Shown: positions 1-12,828, counted from the stretch's first letter. The stretch: 64,000 bases of DNA from Pogostemon cablin (GCA_023678885.1 CM042958.1:15680852-15744851), one strand, 5' to 3'. The notes: generated by a model from the sequence alone, not told the origin. Numbers and translations are program-made.

Positions 1-1159
1 ATCGTTGCACGACCACGTGTTTTTATAAAATAAGTATATCTTGACTTAAAATTTAATTTCAACCTTGGTATGAACATTAAATCCTGCCCATAAATATTAA
101 ACTCACGGGGGACATTATACCCTAAACCACTGGATAAAAGTATACCCGTTTCGTTATTATAGCATGTATAATTATAAGTATATACATTTAATTATACTCG
201 TTACATGCGTTGCACGGTCATGCGTTTTTATAAAATAAGTATATCTTCACATAAAATTTATCTAAATTAAAATTTTTATATAATATGATTTTTCAATCCA
301 TGCTGAGATGTTCTTTTTTAGCCGTAAGAAGATTAAGAAAATGTGTATTTTAAATATATAACGAATGGAAGTAATTGTAAATATTGAGCATTTTTATAAA
401 ATAATTATATTTTTTAAAATAATAAATAATGTTATTTATTAATTATGTTAGATACTTGCTTATTTCGTAATATTCGTACCCTTATATAGATAAATATCAT
501 TTAAAATTAATATTTTAAAAATCCATTATAATATTCGTATCCGTACCAAAGTCTTTTATCAATAATCGTAAATTACTTATACCAATTTGATACTATTTTT
601 TAAAGTATTTTTTATTAAAATTAATATTTTAAATCAACTTATAATATTAATAATTAAATATAAAATAAAATAATATAATTTTATTACAAAAATATGATAA
701 AAATTTTACAATTTTTGATTAAATATATAAAATATTTCTTAATACAATTAATTAAAACACAGGAAAAATCGATGTTTATCAGCTCTTACTTTTAACATTA
801 GTGGCTTCAACATCGACTGAGCATTTTTATAAAATATTTATATTTTTTAACATAATATATAATTTTTTATTAAGGATTTATTAATATCCAGTACAAATAA
901 TGTATCTATATTATTGTTAGATATAATATGGTAAAAATATTACTAACAGGTACAATATATTAGGATAAGATACCTAATATATCCCTATAAAAAATGTAAT
1001 CCCAATTAATTCTTTTATTAATAATTTTAATTATCTTTTTTTCTCTCTTTTCTTCGTTCTTTCTTCATCTCTCCATAATCTCTTGATTTTTTTATCCAAA
1101 GTTCCCCTTTTGCATCCAAATTTCTGACGTCTTTTTCTGTTGATTTCTGAAGACGTACA
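1..1159. other. AT-rich repeat-derived DNA, no gene seen
   Basis: No coding potential is visible. A short segment (gttgcacg followed by tttttataaaataagtatatctt) occurs at the left edge and again near 205-250, and a relative lies near 52995-53110. Stretches around 420-700 are also related to 6840-7060 and 53220-53870. I take this as decayed dispersed repeat of unknown class. The pyrimidine-rich part at 1030-1140 could be a former leader or promoter but has no gene attached. Confidence 0.5.
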
Positions 1160-2365
1160 TGTTGGCTTTAGAATCGTTTGGTTCAGCGTGATCCGTTAGG
1201 AAATCAAGTAAATAATTACAACGGAAGCAATAATTAAAGTTTACCTTTCTTCAGGGTTGATGTAGAGGATGATTAGTTGCAGAGAACTACCTCTTGATCT
1301 TCTGCAGTATGACCCAAGTCCAATCCTGATGTTGTGTGGGCAACAATCTTCAGGATTTCTCAATCTGCTTCTCTCCTTTCTTTACGTCAAAAGAGGCGCA
1401 TGCTTAGGGTTCCAGGAAGTTGAGATGACTTATTTATTGGGCTACAGTAAGGACCAGGAGGAGAAATTGAGTTGGGCCTCCATTGGGCTTAAGTATCCAA
1501 GCTTAGCCCAAAGCTTATACTAAGTTCAATAATAATAATATAGTCCACTAAAATATTATTGCTGCACTGCCTTTCCAATCCCAAAATTACGTTTTGGGCT
1601 CCTTCTTATTATGAGCCCGACAGTCTCCCCATATTTAAGATATACAATGTCCATTAATTAATTAAGTTACTGACAACTCAAATTAATTAATATCTCTTTC
1701 GAGAGTAGTACCACTCAACCTTATTATCACGTCGGAATTAATCCACTTGCAAGATTTACATGATAAACCTTATGAGCTCCTCAATTGGACATCATCAACC
1801 TATGACGGACATGGATTCCTTCTACAATCAACAGTACACCATAGAGACAATACTATTTCCCAACTCACCGAGTTTGTTGATTTAATATATGTAAATCTCA
1901 CCCATTGATGAATCAAAGAAATACATATTGCCCTATGTGTCAAGGTTATTGTATAGGGATTAAGAGCACGAACATCCATAATAACCGAGATCAAGTTCTC
2001 CTATATAGACAGTACAAGTCGAACTATTACAAGCGGTCCTGCTCAATACACACAAGGTGCACTAATGTGATTCTATAGTCAAAACAATCTAATGTCAAAT
2101 CACACTACAACCATCCCGATAGATAGTCTCCGTCTATCTCGATTGTGAGCATCTGTTTATACTTTATAAGGAACCGATAATATGATCTTCCGCTTGTTAT
2201 CGTACAACATATTATCTACACTATAAAGTAAATGGACTTTTGCACAAACATATAAATAAACAATTTATAATATGCAAAACGTTTGATCGTATGATTCTTA
2301 TTTCAAATAAAATTGTTAAAACATTGTTCAATACAAAAGCTAGGTTTATAGTATACAAACTAACA
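1160..2365 (-). repeat. 3' LTR of the copia element (left border uncertain)
   Basis: The part 1749-2365 matches 4982-5603 nearly base for base and ends in TAACA on the plus strand (TGTTA on the element's strand), next to the polypurine tract. The rest, down to about 1160-1190, is assigned to the LTR by position. It contains a cggaagc stretch like one lying about 65 bases inside the LTR of the second copia element in this window. The true terminus was not proven. Confidence 0.65.
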
Positions 2366-4981
2366 ATCTCCCAATTATACTAAAAGACTACGCTGTCATA
2401 TCTGCTGACACGCATTTAATCCTCATTCCTTCTACATGCCCATCGAATGTTTCGCTGGAAGGCTTAGTAAAAGGATCAGCCAGGTTATCCTCCGATGCAA
2501 TCTTAGCAACAACGACCTTTCCCCTTTTAACGATATCTCGTATCAGGTGATACTTGCGCTCAATGTGTTTACTCACCTTATGGGCTCGTGGTTCCTTCGA
2601 GTTTACTACTGCACCACTATTATCACGATAAAACTATTATCATGATAAATTGTGATCGCTTTAGGCAAACCAGAAATCACATCCAAGTCCATTAAGAAGT
2701 TCCTAAGCCATACTGCTTCTTTAGCTGCCTCAGAGGCTGCTACATATTCAACTTTCATGGTAGAGTCAGCAATGCATTTCTACTTTACACTCCTCCATAT
2801 TATGGCTCCTCCTCCAAGAGTATACACATAACTCGAGGTGGATTTACTAGCATCTCTATCTGACTGGAAATCCGAATTAGTATAACCCAAAGGTAACAAA
2901 GTATCTGCCTGGTAAACCAGCACATAATCCTTAGTCCTTCGCAGGTACTTCAAAATATGCTTTACCGCAGTCCAATGCCCTTGTCCTGAATTACTTTGAT
3001 ACCTACTAACCATGCCAACGGCATAACAGATATTCGATCTCGTACATAACATAGCATACATGAGGTTTCCTACTGTCGAAGCATAAGGGACCAGCTTCAT
3101 TGCCTCTATTTCCAGTTGTGTCTTAGGACACATCTCCTTAGATAGAGGTATTCCATGTCTGAAAGATATAAAATCTTTCTTGGAATCTTGCATGCTAAAA
3201 CGAGCCAGAATTATATCAATGTATGAAGCTCGGGATAAGCACAGCATTCTTTTCTTGCGATCCCTTATTAATTTGATCCCAAGAATATGTCCGGCCTCTC
3301 CTAAGTCCTTCATTTCAAACTACTTGGACAGTCATACCCTTACGCCCAACAATACCTTTACACTGTTTCCAATGAGTAGAATATCATTCACGTAGAGTAC
3401 AAGAAATACCACTACGTTTTCGTCACACTTCTTGTACACACATGATTCATCAGGACATTGAATAAATCCATATGACTGGATTACTTCATCAAAACGGATG
3501 TTCCATGATCTTGAAATTTGTTTGAATCCTTAAATGAACCTTTTAAGCTTGCACACAAGATGTTCTTCGCCCTTTGCAATGAATCCTTCTGGTTGCTTCA
3601 TATAGATGTTTTCCTCAAGACTTCCATTCAGGAAAGTTGTCTTGACATTCATTTGTCATACCTCATAATCTATATGAGCAGCAATAGACAAAAGAATCCG
3701 GATTGACTTAAGCATGGCCACAGGCGAGAAGGTTTCCTCATAATCAATTCATTCTTTCTGAGTATATCCTTTAGCAACAAGCCTTGCTTTAAAAGTTTCC
3801 ACCTTTCAGTCAGATCCTCTTTTTCTTTTATAGATCCACTTGCATCCAATAACTTTTACACCATCGGGTGGTTCTACAAGCTCCTAGACTTGATTAGAAT
3901 ACATGGATTCTATTTCAAATTTCATTGTGTTTTGCCATAATTGAGCATCTTTATCTTGCAGTGCCTCGTTGTAATTCCATGGGTCAATTTTATGTTCACC
4001 AGGGACCAAGTCAGAAGACTCTCCCAATCCCATGAATCTATCCGGTTATCTCACAACCCTCCCACTACGACGAGGCTCTGCAGGCAATTGTGTATCAGGT
4101 GTGACATGCGGTGCAGTGTCCTGTGGTATATCCTCTTGCACAGTTGGCATTATGTTTAGTGTTTCCTCTCTTACTTCATCTAGAACAATCTTACTTATGG
4201 GTTTATGGTTCATTACATAATCCTCTTCCAAAAATCTGGCGTTCGTGCTAACGATCACCTTTTGGTCCTTTATATTATAAAACAAACCACCCTTCGTTCC
4301 TTTAGGATATCCTACAAATAGACATACTTCCGTACTTGACTCTAACTTATCAGTATCCGTCTTCAACACATGTGCCGGAGCACCCCAAATTCGAAAGTGT
4401 TTTAGACTAGGCTTTCGCTTAGTCTACAATTCAATGGGTGTAGAAGCTACTGATTTAGAAGGTACTAAGTTTAGAATGTAAGCCGTTGTTTCTAAGGCGT
4501 ATCCTCAAAATGAATCTGGTAATTCTGAATACCTCATCATTGATCTTACCATTTCCATAAGAGTTCTATTCATTATTTCCGCTACACCATTCTGCTGGGG
4601 TGTGCCCGGTGCAGATAATTGGGATTCAATCCCTTGCTCCGATAAATAATTTCTAAACTCTCCCAAGAGGTATTCGCCACCACGATCAGATCGTAATGTC
4701 TTGATATATTTTCCAAGTTGTTTTTCCACATCAGCCATGTACTATTTGAATTTATCAAAGCACTAAGACTTGCGGCGCATTAAATAAATATATCCGTATC
4801 TAGAATAATCGTCAATGAAAGTGACGAAATATTCATAATTCCCTCTTGCCTGGACAGACATAGGACCACATAAATCAGAATGAACCAATTCCAATAGATC
4901 CTTGGCTCTATACCCCTTTGCCTTAAAAGGCCTTTTGGTCATTTTTCCTTCTAAGTCAGTCGATAGCCGACATAATTGCAT
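2366..4981 (-). pseudogene. copia pol remnant: integrase, RT, RNase H
   Basis: Read on the minus strand. 4981-4763 gives the zinc-finger/integrase start with HSDLCGPM and FIDDYSRYGYIYL. 4738-4505 gives the second catalytic Asp (LRSDRGGEYL) and the TPQQNGVAE block that holds the Glu of the DDE triad. 4500-4046 gives the integrase C-terminal LFVGYPKGTKGG region. About 4000-3320 is reverse transcriptase (GCKWIYK, RLVAKGYTQ), broken by several stops. The RT active-site motif reads YVND instead of YVDD near 3385, so a catalytic Asp is lost. 3313-2780 holds the MKDLGEA to RNase H part and 2576-2388 the C-terminal LADPFTKP tail. Every block lies in a different frame or is separated by stops, so no polyprotein can be made. 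Confidence 0.9.
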
Positions 4982-5603
4982 CCTTGCAAGATTTACATGA
5001 TAAAACTTATGAGCTCCTCAAGGGGACATCATCAACCTATGACGGACATGGATTCCTTCTACAATCAACAACACAGTATAGAGACAATACTATTTCCCAA
5101 CTCATCGAGTTTGTTGATTTAATACATGTAAATCTTACCCATTGCTGAATCAAAGAAATACATACTGCCCTACGTATCGAATTTATTGTATAGGGATTAA
5201 GAGCACGAACATCTATAATAACTAAGATCAAGTTCTCCTATATAGACAGTACAAGTCGAATGATCTCAAGCGGTCCTGCTCAATACACACAAGGTGTACT
5301 AATGTGATTCTATAGTCAAGACAAACTAATGTCAAATCACACTACAACCATCCCGATAAATAGTCCCCGTCTATCTCGGTTGTGAGCATCTGTTTATACT
5401 TTATAAGGAAACCGATAATATGATCTTCCGCGTGTTGCCGCACAACATATTATCTACAGTATAAAGTAAATGGACTTTTGCACAAATATATAAATAAATA
5501 ATTTATAATATGCAAAACGTTTGATCATATGATTCTCATTTCAAATAAAATTATTAAAACATTGTTCAATACAAAAGCTAGGCTTATAGTATACAATCTA
5601 ACA
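4982..5603 (-). repeat. Truncated 5' LTR of the copia element
   Basis: About 620 bp homologous to 1749-2365 with scattered substitutions, ending at TAACA on the plus strand. It abuts integrase coding sequence directly at 4981/4982, so one deletion removed the rest of this LTR, the leader, gag and protease. Confidence 0.8.
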
Positions 5604-6053
5604 GTTAAGTAACGACGTTGGTGGGTGCAGTCTGACAGGGCATTTATGAGATTGTATAGCTTATCCTGAGTGGTGGTTTTGGTGCTGATAAGCCCTTCAA
5701 TGGATTTGAAGAGCGATTTCTGAACTCCTTACTCAGATCTGCTTCTGTTTCTTGAAGAGATGAGGAGAACTTGCTCAGCAGGTATGACCGTACCACCCGT
5801 CGCTTACCATAAATCTAGTGGATCTTGCAATCTCTCAACACAAGAAACCTAACTTTATGTGAATGGCGAATTACAAATGGAAAATGAGCCATCAGAATTA
5901 CACGCAGTTCCCTATTCTCCGTCGGGACCAAAACCTAAGAAGGCTTTTGTTTAATATATGTAGTCAATCTATTTCAAATTCAGAATTGCTTTTGTATTCA
6001 AAATCAGTATGTATTTAGAATATTTGATGCTCAATAAGAATATATTTCGAAAT
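5604..6053. other. Unassigned single-copy-looking DNA
   Basis: The part 5604-5950 is less AT-rich than its surroundings. On the minus strand around 5790-5690 a short open stretch (LSKFSSSLQETEADLSKE) looks protein-like. It has no start and is too short to name. It could be a gene fragment next to the retrotransposon. The rest is AT-rich. Confidence 0.3.
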
Positions 6054-6752
6054 ATTTTCTCAATATTCCACACAATATTCAGAATGTATTCATTATATTT
6101 CAAGTTCATTCATTGAAATGCTTTTGCATTCAAAGTTAGTAGATATTCAAAATATTAATTATTCAATAATAGTGTATTCAATTTAATTGTTTTGCATTCA
6201 AAATTAGTAGATATTTAAAATATTTAATGTCTAGTAATGATATATTCAGAAATTAAATACCCTGAGGCTCAACTCACGCTTCTATCAAAGTGGAATGAGT
6301 TGAATGAATTTTTAGGAGAAAAAGGTGGAATGAAATCAATTTTTAATTTTAATATAAAATATCTTTACATTTTAATATATTATTGAACACAATTTAGAAT
6401 ATTTAGAAAATTTCAATAAAATTAGTAAGTATTTAAAAAATTTAATGTTCAATAACATGTATTCAGAAATGTTTTCTCAATATTCACAAAATATTCAGAA
6501 TGTATTCAATATATTTCACATTCATTCATTGAAACACTTTCGTATTCAAAATGAGTAAGTATTCAGAATATTTAATGTTCAGTAAAGATATTTTCAGAAA
6601 TTGAATATACATAATATGGGCTTAGCTCACACTTCGTAGAATTAGTTTAATCAATCCCAACATATATTTAGGAGAAAAATGTGGATGAAATCTGTTTTTA
6701 ATTTTAATAAAAAATATCTTTACATTTTAATATGTTATTATTGAATACAATC
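6054..6752. repeat. Diverged direct duplication of about 0.3-0.4 kb
   Basis: The stretch 6054-6410 recurs at about 6470-6752 in the same order: tttctcaatattc, then attcattcattgaaa, then tttaggagaaaaa, then atatctttacatttt. The copies differ by many substitutions and indels, so this is an old tandem duplication. No coding sequence is present. Confidence 0.6.
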
Positions 6753-8480
6753 TCATTAAGGATAAGAAGGAAATTTCACTCATTCGAAATATATTAATGC
6801 ACATGCAAGTAATAATAATAAATATATTGTACCTGATAGTAATGAACCCTTTTATTAATTATGTTAGATAATTGTTTATTTCGTAATATACTCATACCCA
6901 TGTATAAATAAATATCATTTATATATTAATATTTAAAAAATTCATTGCAATATTCCTATCAATCCCAAAGTCTTTTATCAATACTCATAAATTACTTATA
7001 CACATTTGATACCATTTGATACAGTATTTTATTTGATACTATTTTTTATTTTATTTTGACTATAATCTCTTGTGAGATGGTGTTTATAGGAAAATATTAA
7101 CTTGTGAAAAATCGGTATAGGGGTATATTGTAGTTTATAGGGGTATAGTTTGAGAGATATAATATTTTAATGTACAATCGGTAGTTGTTATAGATGATAG
7201 AGGGTATGATATTCATTATAGAGGTATTCGTACGTACTTGTATCCATTTAAATATAAACAACTCATATTTGTACCCGATTCATTAAAAAAAATATTATGA
7301 CACTCATACATATCTCAATCCCGTTTATTAATACTCGTTGATTACTCATATCCATTTAAAATTATTAGAATATTAGGACCAATAATATTAATTCAAAATT
7401 ATTAATAATGAAGAAAATAATTTAATAATGAATTAATTGTTAACTACTCGTATTCATTTAAATATAAATCACTCATATTCGTACTCGTTTCATTAAAAAA
7501 ATATTATGATACTTATATCCGTCTCAAACCCGTTTATCAATACCCGTTGATTACACATACCCATTTAAAATTATTAAGTTTTTAGGACCAATAATATTAA
7601 TTCAAAATTATAATAATGAAGAAAATAATTTAATAATAAATTAATTGTTAAAACTACATTATAATTTCAAAAAATTCGTAAAGTAAATTTTAATAATATT
7701 AATTCAAAATTATTAATAATGAAGAAAATAATTTAATGATGAATTAATTGTTAAAACTACATTATAGTTTCAAAAAATCGTAAAGGAATTTTTAATTTAT
7801 TAACAATGAATAAACTAATTTAATAATGATGACTTATAATTTTTAGTACTGTACATTATACTCCCTCCGTCCCATAATATTTTTTCCACTTTCCTCATTT
7901 GTTTGTCTCACGAAACCTTTTACTCCCAAAAAAGGAAACACTACTTTATCCAACAACCTCAAAAGTTACTTTAATTTCAAAATTTTCACCTTTTTTCACA
8001 CACATATCATTACTTTATACTTTTTAATTACCTTAAAATACTACAATACCCCCAAATTCAATAAAGTTGGTCAAAAAGTGTAACTTTTCTTAAACAACGT
8101 GAAACAGTAAACGTATCATTATTATGACAAAAAAATTAAAAAATTAAGAGGAAAAATTAAAATGGACATATAAGGAATCATTTTAAATTAAATAACGTAT
8201 CATTATTATGACAAAAAAATTAATGGTCAAAATCTAATAAAAATGTGATGAAATGATGATATTGAATAATGTGATGAATGAATGAGATTAAAAAATAATT
8301 AGTAATCAAAATCAATGGTGTAGATTAAAAATTTGTTTAATTTTGACTTTTTCACTTTGTTATTATATTACTTTAAATTAAATTAGTTTTTACTAAAAAT
8401 ATTATTACTCTTTTTTAATAAACCATCACTTTTTAAGTGTGTTCTAATTTAAATTAATTAAGCTGATTTAAGTATATGAG
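6753..8480. repeat. AT-rich dispersed repeat, related to 53-54.6 kb
   Basis: A module of about 60-70 bp (ggaccaataatattaattc and following) occurs at about 7375, 7575 and 7690, and again near 53395 and 53970. The segment 8190-8400 (tatcatta, gacaaaaaaattaatgg, aatcaatggtgta) matches 54380-54560. A Stowaway-like end (actccctccgtccca) starts at 7860 with no clear partner end. These are remnants of one dispersed repeat family; the class is not determined. Confidence 0.6.
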
Positions 8481-8769
8481 CTGATTTCTTTTGCTTAATT
8501 CACTTGTAATCAACTCATACCTCATAAGAAATAAGAAGACTCCCTCCTCCACAATGAATGTAGATTGAGTTAATAGCCAAATCACTCTAAAAAAATCCCC
8601 TACAATCTTCTTTCGTCTTCATTCTTAACAAACATTAAATGTTTATAAAAAAATATCTAAGTTTTGAGATTATTTTAAGAAATTTTGAGATTATTGTCTC
8701 TTTTAGTAACTTTCTCCACTTAGTTTTAAGATTTTATTATTATAAATATTACTCCATCTCAAACTCCAT
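8481..8769. other. Intergenic DNA before the ferrochelatase fragment
   Basis: AT-rich DNA with no recognisable feature. It may be intron of the decayed ferrochelatase copy that follows, since the first readable exon remnant begins just downstream. Confidence 0.3.
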
Positions 8770-10046
8770 AAACTTGGCTCTCGAAGCTAAGGAAGTTGTT
8801 GCTAATGTCTATGTAGCAATGTGTTAATGGCACCCACTAGCTGAATAGGCAATTCATCAGGTAATTAATTATAAAGAATTAAATATTTATATAGACTACT
8901 TCTTGAATTATAGTATATTAATTCTGTTTGACCTTTTAGTTTACACCAAAAATTCTGTTAGAAAGTGAAATGTAACTTAACCACTTGGAGTCCTGATTCA
9001 TCTTCCTGGGAATTTGAAAACTCTCTTACTGGTAGCTGCTTTTGAATTCTTTCATTCTTTATCAATTGATCACATTGTAGGTATTATGATCAACAACAAT
9101 TTCAAATCAGCTACTAATATTATCCTACTTTACCCTCGTATTTGTCAAGAGTTCCAGTCGCTATCATAGAGTGATCGTATCAGAGGAAAGGTTATATAAA
9201 TTCTATGGCTGACTTAATTGAAAAGGAGTTACAAATTACTTTTTCACACCCACAAGAGGTAGGTTATATATATTCTTGATTTGAAGGTGCATGAGAAGTG
9301 AAAAATTTGAACTAAATCGATAACTTTTTATACTTGGATAAAGACTCATTTATTGTTTGGTATTGTAGACGATGATATTCTTCAGCGCCCATGGAGTGCC
9401 TGTTAGTTATGTCGAGGATGCAGGGGATCCGTATAAAAAATGATCATACTCTGCCGGCTTACCAGGTTGGTTCTTGCTATCAAGCTTTCAGCTGTCACTA
9501 AATGAAGTTGTTGGGCATCAAAAATCTCCTTGTCGTTCTAGTGAGGTGTGGTTCTTGGACTAAACACTAACCAACCCTCTTTCTATGCCATATTCTATCC
9601 TTCATTGCCTATTCTTGTTTCTCTCAAGATTGAAGGTTTTCGTTAGTTTTATTAATTTAAGAAGAATAATATCATGATTCTTTTAAATGTGCTGTTTGGA
9701 TTTTAGGATTTTGCGATGATTTGGATACATTTACTGTTAATTGATTGAGTTCACATTTGGATCAATTAATCTCTAGCTGATCTCCTTATGCAACTTAAAG
9801 GTTATTATGCATGGTTGAATAATTTTAACTTCCATCAACCTCTGTGGAAAAGTAAAATATAATAATATCCGGACCTGAAGAAACTATTTTCATCTCAGAC
9901 CAACCAGCATTTTCAAATCAAAATTAAGATGTAACTAGGCTTGATTCTTGTCCTGCTTTAAGTGTTGTATATCTAATATGCATGAACTTTCAGCTTTTTG
10001 AGTGAGCACATAGAAACACTGGAAGAAATCGACATGTCCCTGCTCT
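8770..10046 (+). pseudogene. Ferrochelatase pseudogene with introns
   Basis: Ferrochelatase inserts iron into protoporphyrin IX, the last step of haem synthesis, in plastids. Five exon remnants can be read in order. 8770-8860: LALEAKEVVANVY then WHPLAE..AIHQ, with two stops, one replacing Tyr of the conserved YWHPFTEEA; a gtaatt donor follows. About 9172-9258: YQRKGYINSMADLIEKEL then HPQE, donor gtaggt. 9370-9465: IFFSAHGVPVSYVEDAGDPY, then a deletion to LPAYQ. About 9499-9545: a KNLL remnant. 9990-10046: FLSEHIETLEEID, then a deletion joining it to the VPAL part. Introns are kept, so it arose by DNA duplication rather than retroposition. N-terminal exons and the C-terminal membrane/LHC-like part are absent. 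It cannot make enzyme. Confidence 0.85.
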
Positions 10047-10067
10047 AAACTATTTTCTATTAAGTAA

Positions 10068-10408
10068 GATATTACTATTTTCTTCTCTTAAACGGAATTA
10101 GGCCATTTTATCTTATCACTGGATTTCACATTATCATTTGATTCATAGTTTTCTTCATATAAGATTTGTATTATTTCTTTCTTTATATTGCCCATATCCA
10201 ACCACAGACAACAAATGATGGTGATTCCATTTCTGTAATAGTTTCTTGACTTATCTTCGCTCTACTGGAGAATCATGAACATTTATCTAATATGACAATA
10301 GGCACTCCTTCTTAACAAGTTCTATATGTGCTTTCCTATGTTGGTTGCTATCCTTTATCAGTTTCTCTTATTATCTTAATGCACTCGAGACATTTGCATC
10401 CTTATCAC
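10068..10408. repeat. Segment duplicated at 44555-44935
   Basis: About 340 bp, from taagtaagatatt through ttgcccatatccaaccacag to gagacatttgcat, matches 44555-44935 over its whole length. The differences are scattered substitutions plus a short extra piece in the 44 kb copy. In the 44 kb copy it lies 3' of the NFD6/NOXY2-like gene; here it follows the ferrochelatase pseudogene. No reading frame is conserved. Confidence 0.8.
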
Positions 10409-11218
10409 CAATAGTTTTTTCTTTTTTTTTAAGCAATATATTTCATGCATTTAGTGGTTACAATCTTACCTATTTAAGGCTATAATGATTTTTTCAACTT
10501 ATAAATAAAGAGAGAGTTCATCTTACTACTACTTGATTCACAGTCAAGAATATGTATGATGATTAGCATAAGGTCTGGGATTCCAACAGACGAGGTTCAA
10601 AAGGAATATCACCTCCTTACTCAAACATTATTCACTTCTATTGTAACTCAAGGATTATTAATTTATTATTCACTTCTATTATACTATGGATATTTAGAAA
10701 AAATTATTTTTGAATTACTTTTGTTGACTTTTTGGAGTAATACAGTATTTTTAGGTATGTATAATGTATGAAGTATATTATTTGTAGAAAGAAGAGATGA
10801 TATTTTTTAAATTAATATTTATTTTTTAGATTTTAAATAAGAATGTTTTTTTTTTTGGGTGACAATGATGTGTGATGAATTAACCAGAGAGTAAACTATC
10901 TTCTTGTGTACTTAAAGAGGGAGTACTACTTTATTATGTTTAGCAAATCAAGCTAATGCTACTTCTTCCATTTCATAACAAAGTCTACACTTATTGTGGA
11001 TTCAAAGTTTGAGATTTTGATTATTATTATTATTATTATTATTTATCTATTCTTACCATCTAATGGTAGTTTGCTAATTTTTGTAATGAATAAATAATTG
11101 GTTGATTCTATTACTTTTTTATGAAGATAATATTTTTTAAACAAATAAAGGATGTGAATTTATTTATATAAGGGAGAGAGTTAACAGAACATGGACATCT
11201 TGAAGAAGATGTCAATAG

Positions 11219-11274
<56 letters not shown>

Positions 11275-11983
11275 AATTTTGGTGAAATGACAAACTCAAA
11301 TTGATTGTAACTTTACACTACTGTTGACTACAGAGACAAGATTAATAATACAAGGACTTTTGAGTAAAACTGTCTATTGTCTGGTTTATTTATAGATGAT
11401 ATTCCATTAATTCAGATTATAATTTGGTGAATTAAATTAATTTTAAATAAATTTATGATAAAAGTTCTATGAACATTTAATCGTCAGAGTAAATTAATAC
11501 TATCTTATTAACACACACATATTTTATTAAGTATTAATATTATACCAATTCATTGTATCTTCTTGAATATATCTTAAACACCCGGGGGGGGGGGGGGGGG
11601 GGGGGGGGATTAAGGCCAAAAAGAGGAGTTGATTTCAATTAGCAGCAAAATGGAGACAGGGCTTTAAAAAGAACATAGAAAAATCCCTAAATGCATGGAA
11701 GCCCATTATCTTCATCTATAAAATGCTATTCAGATATTTGCACTTAAGGATTTGGATTTTTATGAAGAATTAGGTGAAAATAAAATGAGTTTGATGAGGT
11801 AACGTGACAAAGTATGTACTGATGCATGTGTGGATTTATAAGTGTATTTTTTTTCAATAGTATTTATAGGGTTGTTATTCCAATAAAACAAGTTTGAGTA
11901 GTAATGGTACATACTAGAACTGAGCTCGAGTACCTTCAAATCGAAGTGAGTTCGACTTAACTCAAATACTCACAGAACGAGTG
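10409..11983. other. Intergenic DNA with microsatellites
   Basis: No gene seen. It contains an ATT run at about 11018-11043, an AT run at 11222-11255 that passes directly into a TG run to 11273, and an unbroken run of 25 G at 11584-11608. The part 11900-11980 carries gctcgag/ttcgac motifs like those in the repeat at 50245-50665. Confidence 0.5.
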
Positions 11984-12097
11984 CTCCCTCCGTCTCGCCT
12001 AAAGAAATGCATTTATTGTAACTTTTGTGAAAGCTTTATGCAATCAAATGATGCAATTATGCAGTCAAATGATGCAATTTGACCGGGACAGATGGAG
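11984..12097. mobile_element. Small Stowaway-like MITE
   Basis: The left end is CTCCCTCCGTCTCG and the right end gggacagatggag, which is its imperfect reverse complement. Length is 114 bp. The right flank is TA, as expected for Tc1/mariner-type MITEs; the left flank reads TG and is probably mutated. The interior has a repeated caatcaaatgatgcaatt-like motif. No coding. Confidence 0.6.
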
Positions 12098-12724
12098 TAT
12101 AAGGTAAAGTTGAACTTGAGCTCGAATACTCACAAATCAAGCCAAGATGAATCCTCGAGTAACTCTTTTAACCGCTCTAAGGCATATGTGTTTTTTAATA
12201 AATGTATAACATTTTTATATTCAATTATTCATCAGAAAAAACTAAAATATTTGCTAACAAAATGTATTATTCTTATTTATTAGTATGTATATTTTTATTT
12301 ATTAATGTATATATTTGCTAACAATATGCATCCACGTTCACATGATAATTTGTAAGTATAAAGGCATTGACCTTTATATTTCCTCTATTCCCTTCAAAGA
12401 GTCATTTTTTTTCTATTTTAGGTGTCTCACTCAAACAATCACATTTCATGTTTCATAAAGAGAACTCGTATACACCCACTAATACAATTAAAATAAGAGA
12501 CTCGTACTTCTATTAATACAATTACGCACTACACATTAAATAATAATATTCACTCTTTACTACACATTAAATGATAATATTCACGTGTAAAAAACAAATG
12601 ATTCTAAGCGAAGAGTATATATTTCCACTTAGTCTATATCATCTATCATTCTTTATGAACCTATTTAACTTTTTCTATTTCTAATTTGTTATTTTGATCA
12701 TTGTTTTTTTTAATTTGAGAAATC

Positions 12725-12757
<33 letters not shown>

Positions 12758-12828
12758 TTTTTTAAAAAGTTGAGTTAAAAAATATATCATACCAAATAAG
12801 TTTGGAAACTAGGTGCTTTTAAGTGAGA

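Larger units (their letters stand above)
1160..5603 (-). mobile_element. Decayed Ty1/copia LTR retrotransposon
   Basis: A minus-strand element bounded on its 5' side by a truncated LTR (5603 down to 4982) and on its 3' side by a longer LTR (2365 down to somewhere near 1160-1190). The interior keeps the order integrase, reverse transcriptase, RNase H, which defines the copia superfamily. Gag, protease, the primer-binding site and the rest of the 5' LTR are missing: homology to the LTR ends at 4982 and GAG-pre-integrase/integrase coding begins at once. The polypurine tract and LTR start read aattgggagat then TGTTAG on the minus strand. Many stops and frameshifts make it non-autonomous. The left border is not resolved; no convincing target duplication was found. 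Confidence 0.85.

Noticed and set aside
1269..1523. 84-codon open frame on the plus strand
   Set aside because: It lies within or next to the copia 3' LTR, shows no known family and has no introns or neighbours; chance frame in LTR.
11222..11273. Functional Z-DNA or replication element at the AT/TG run
   Set aside because: A compound dinucleotide microsatellite explains it and nothing else points to a function.
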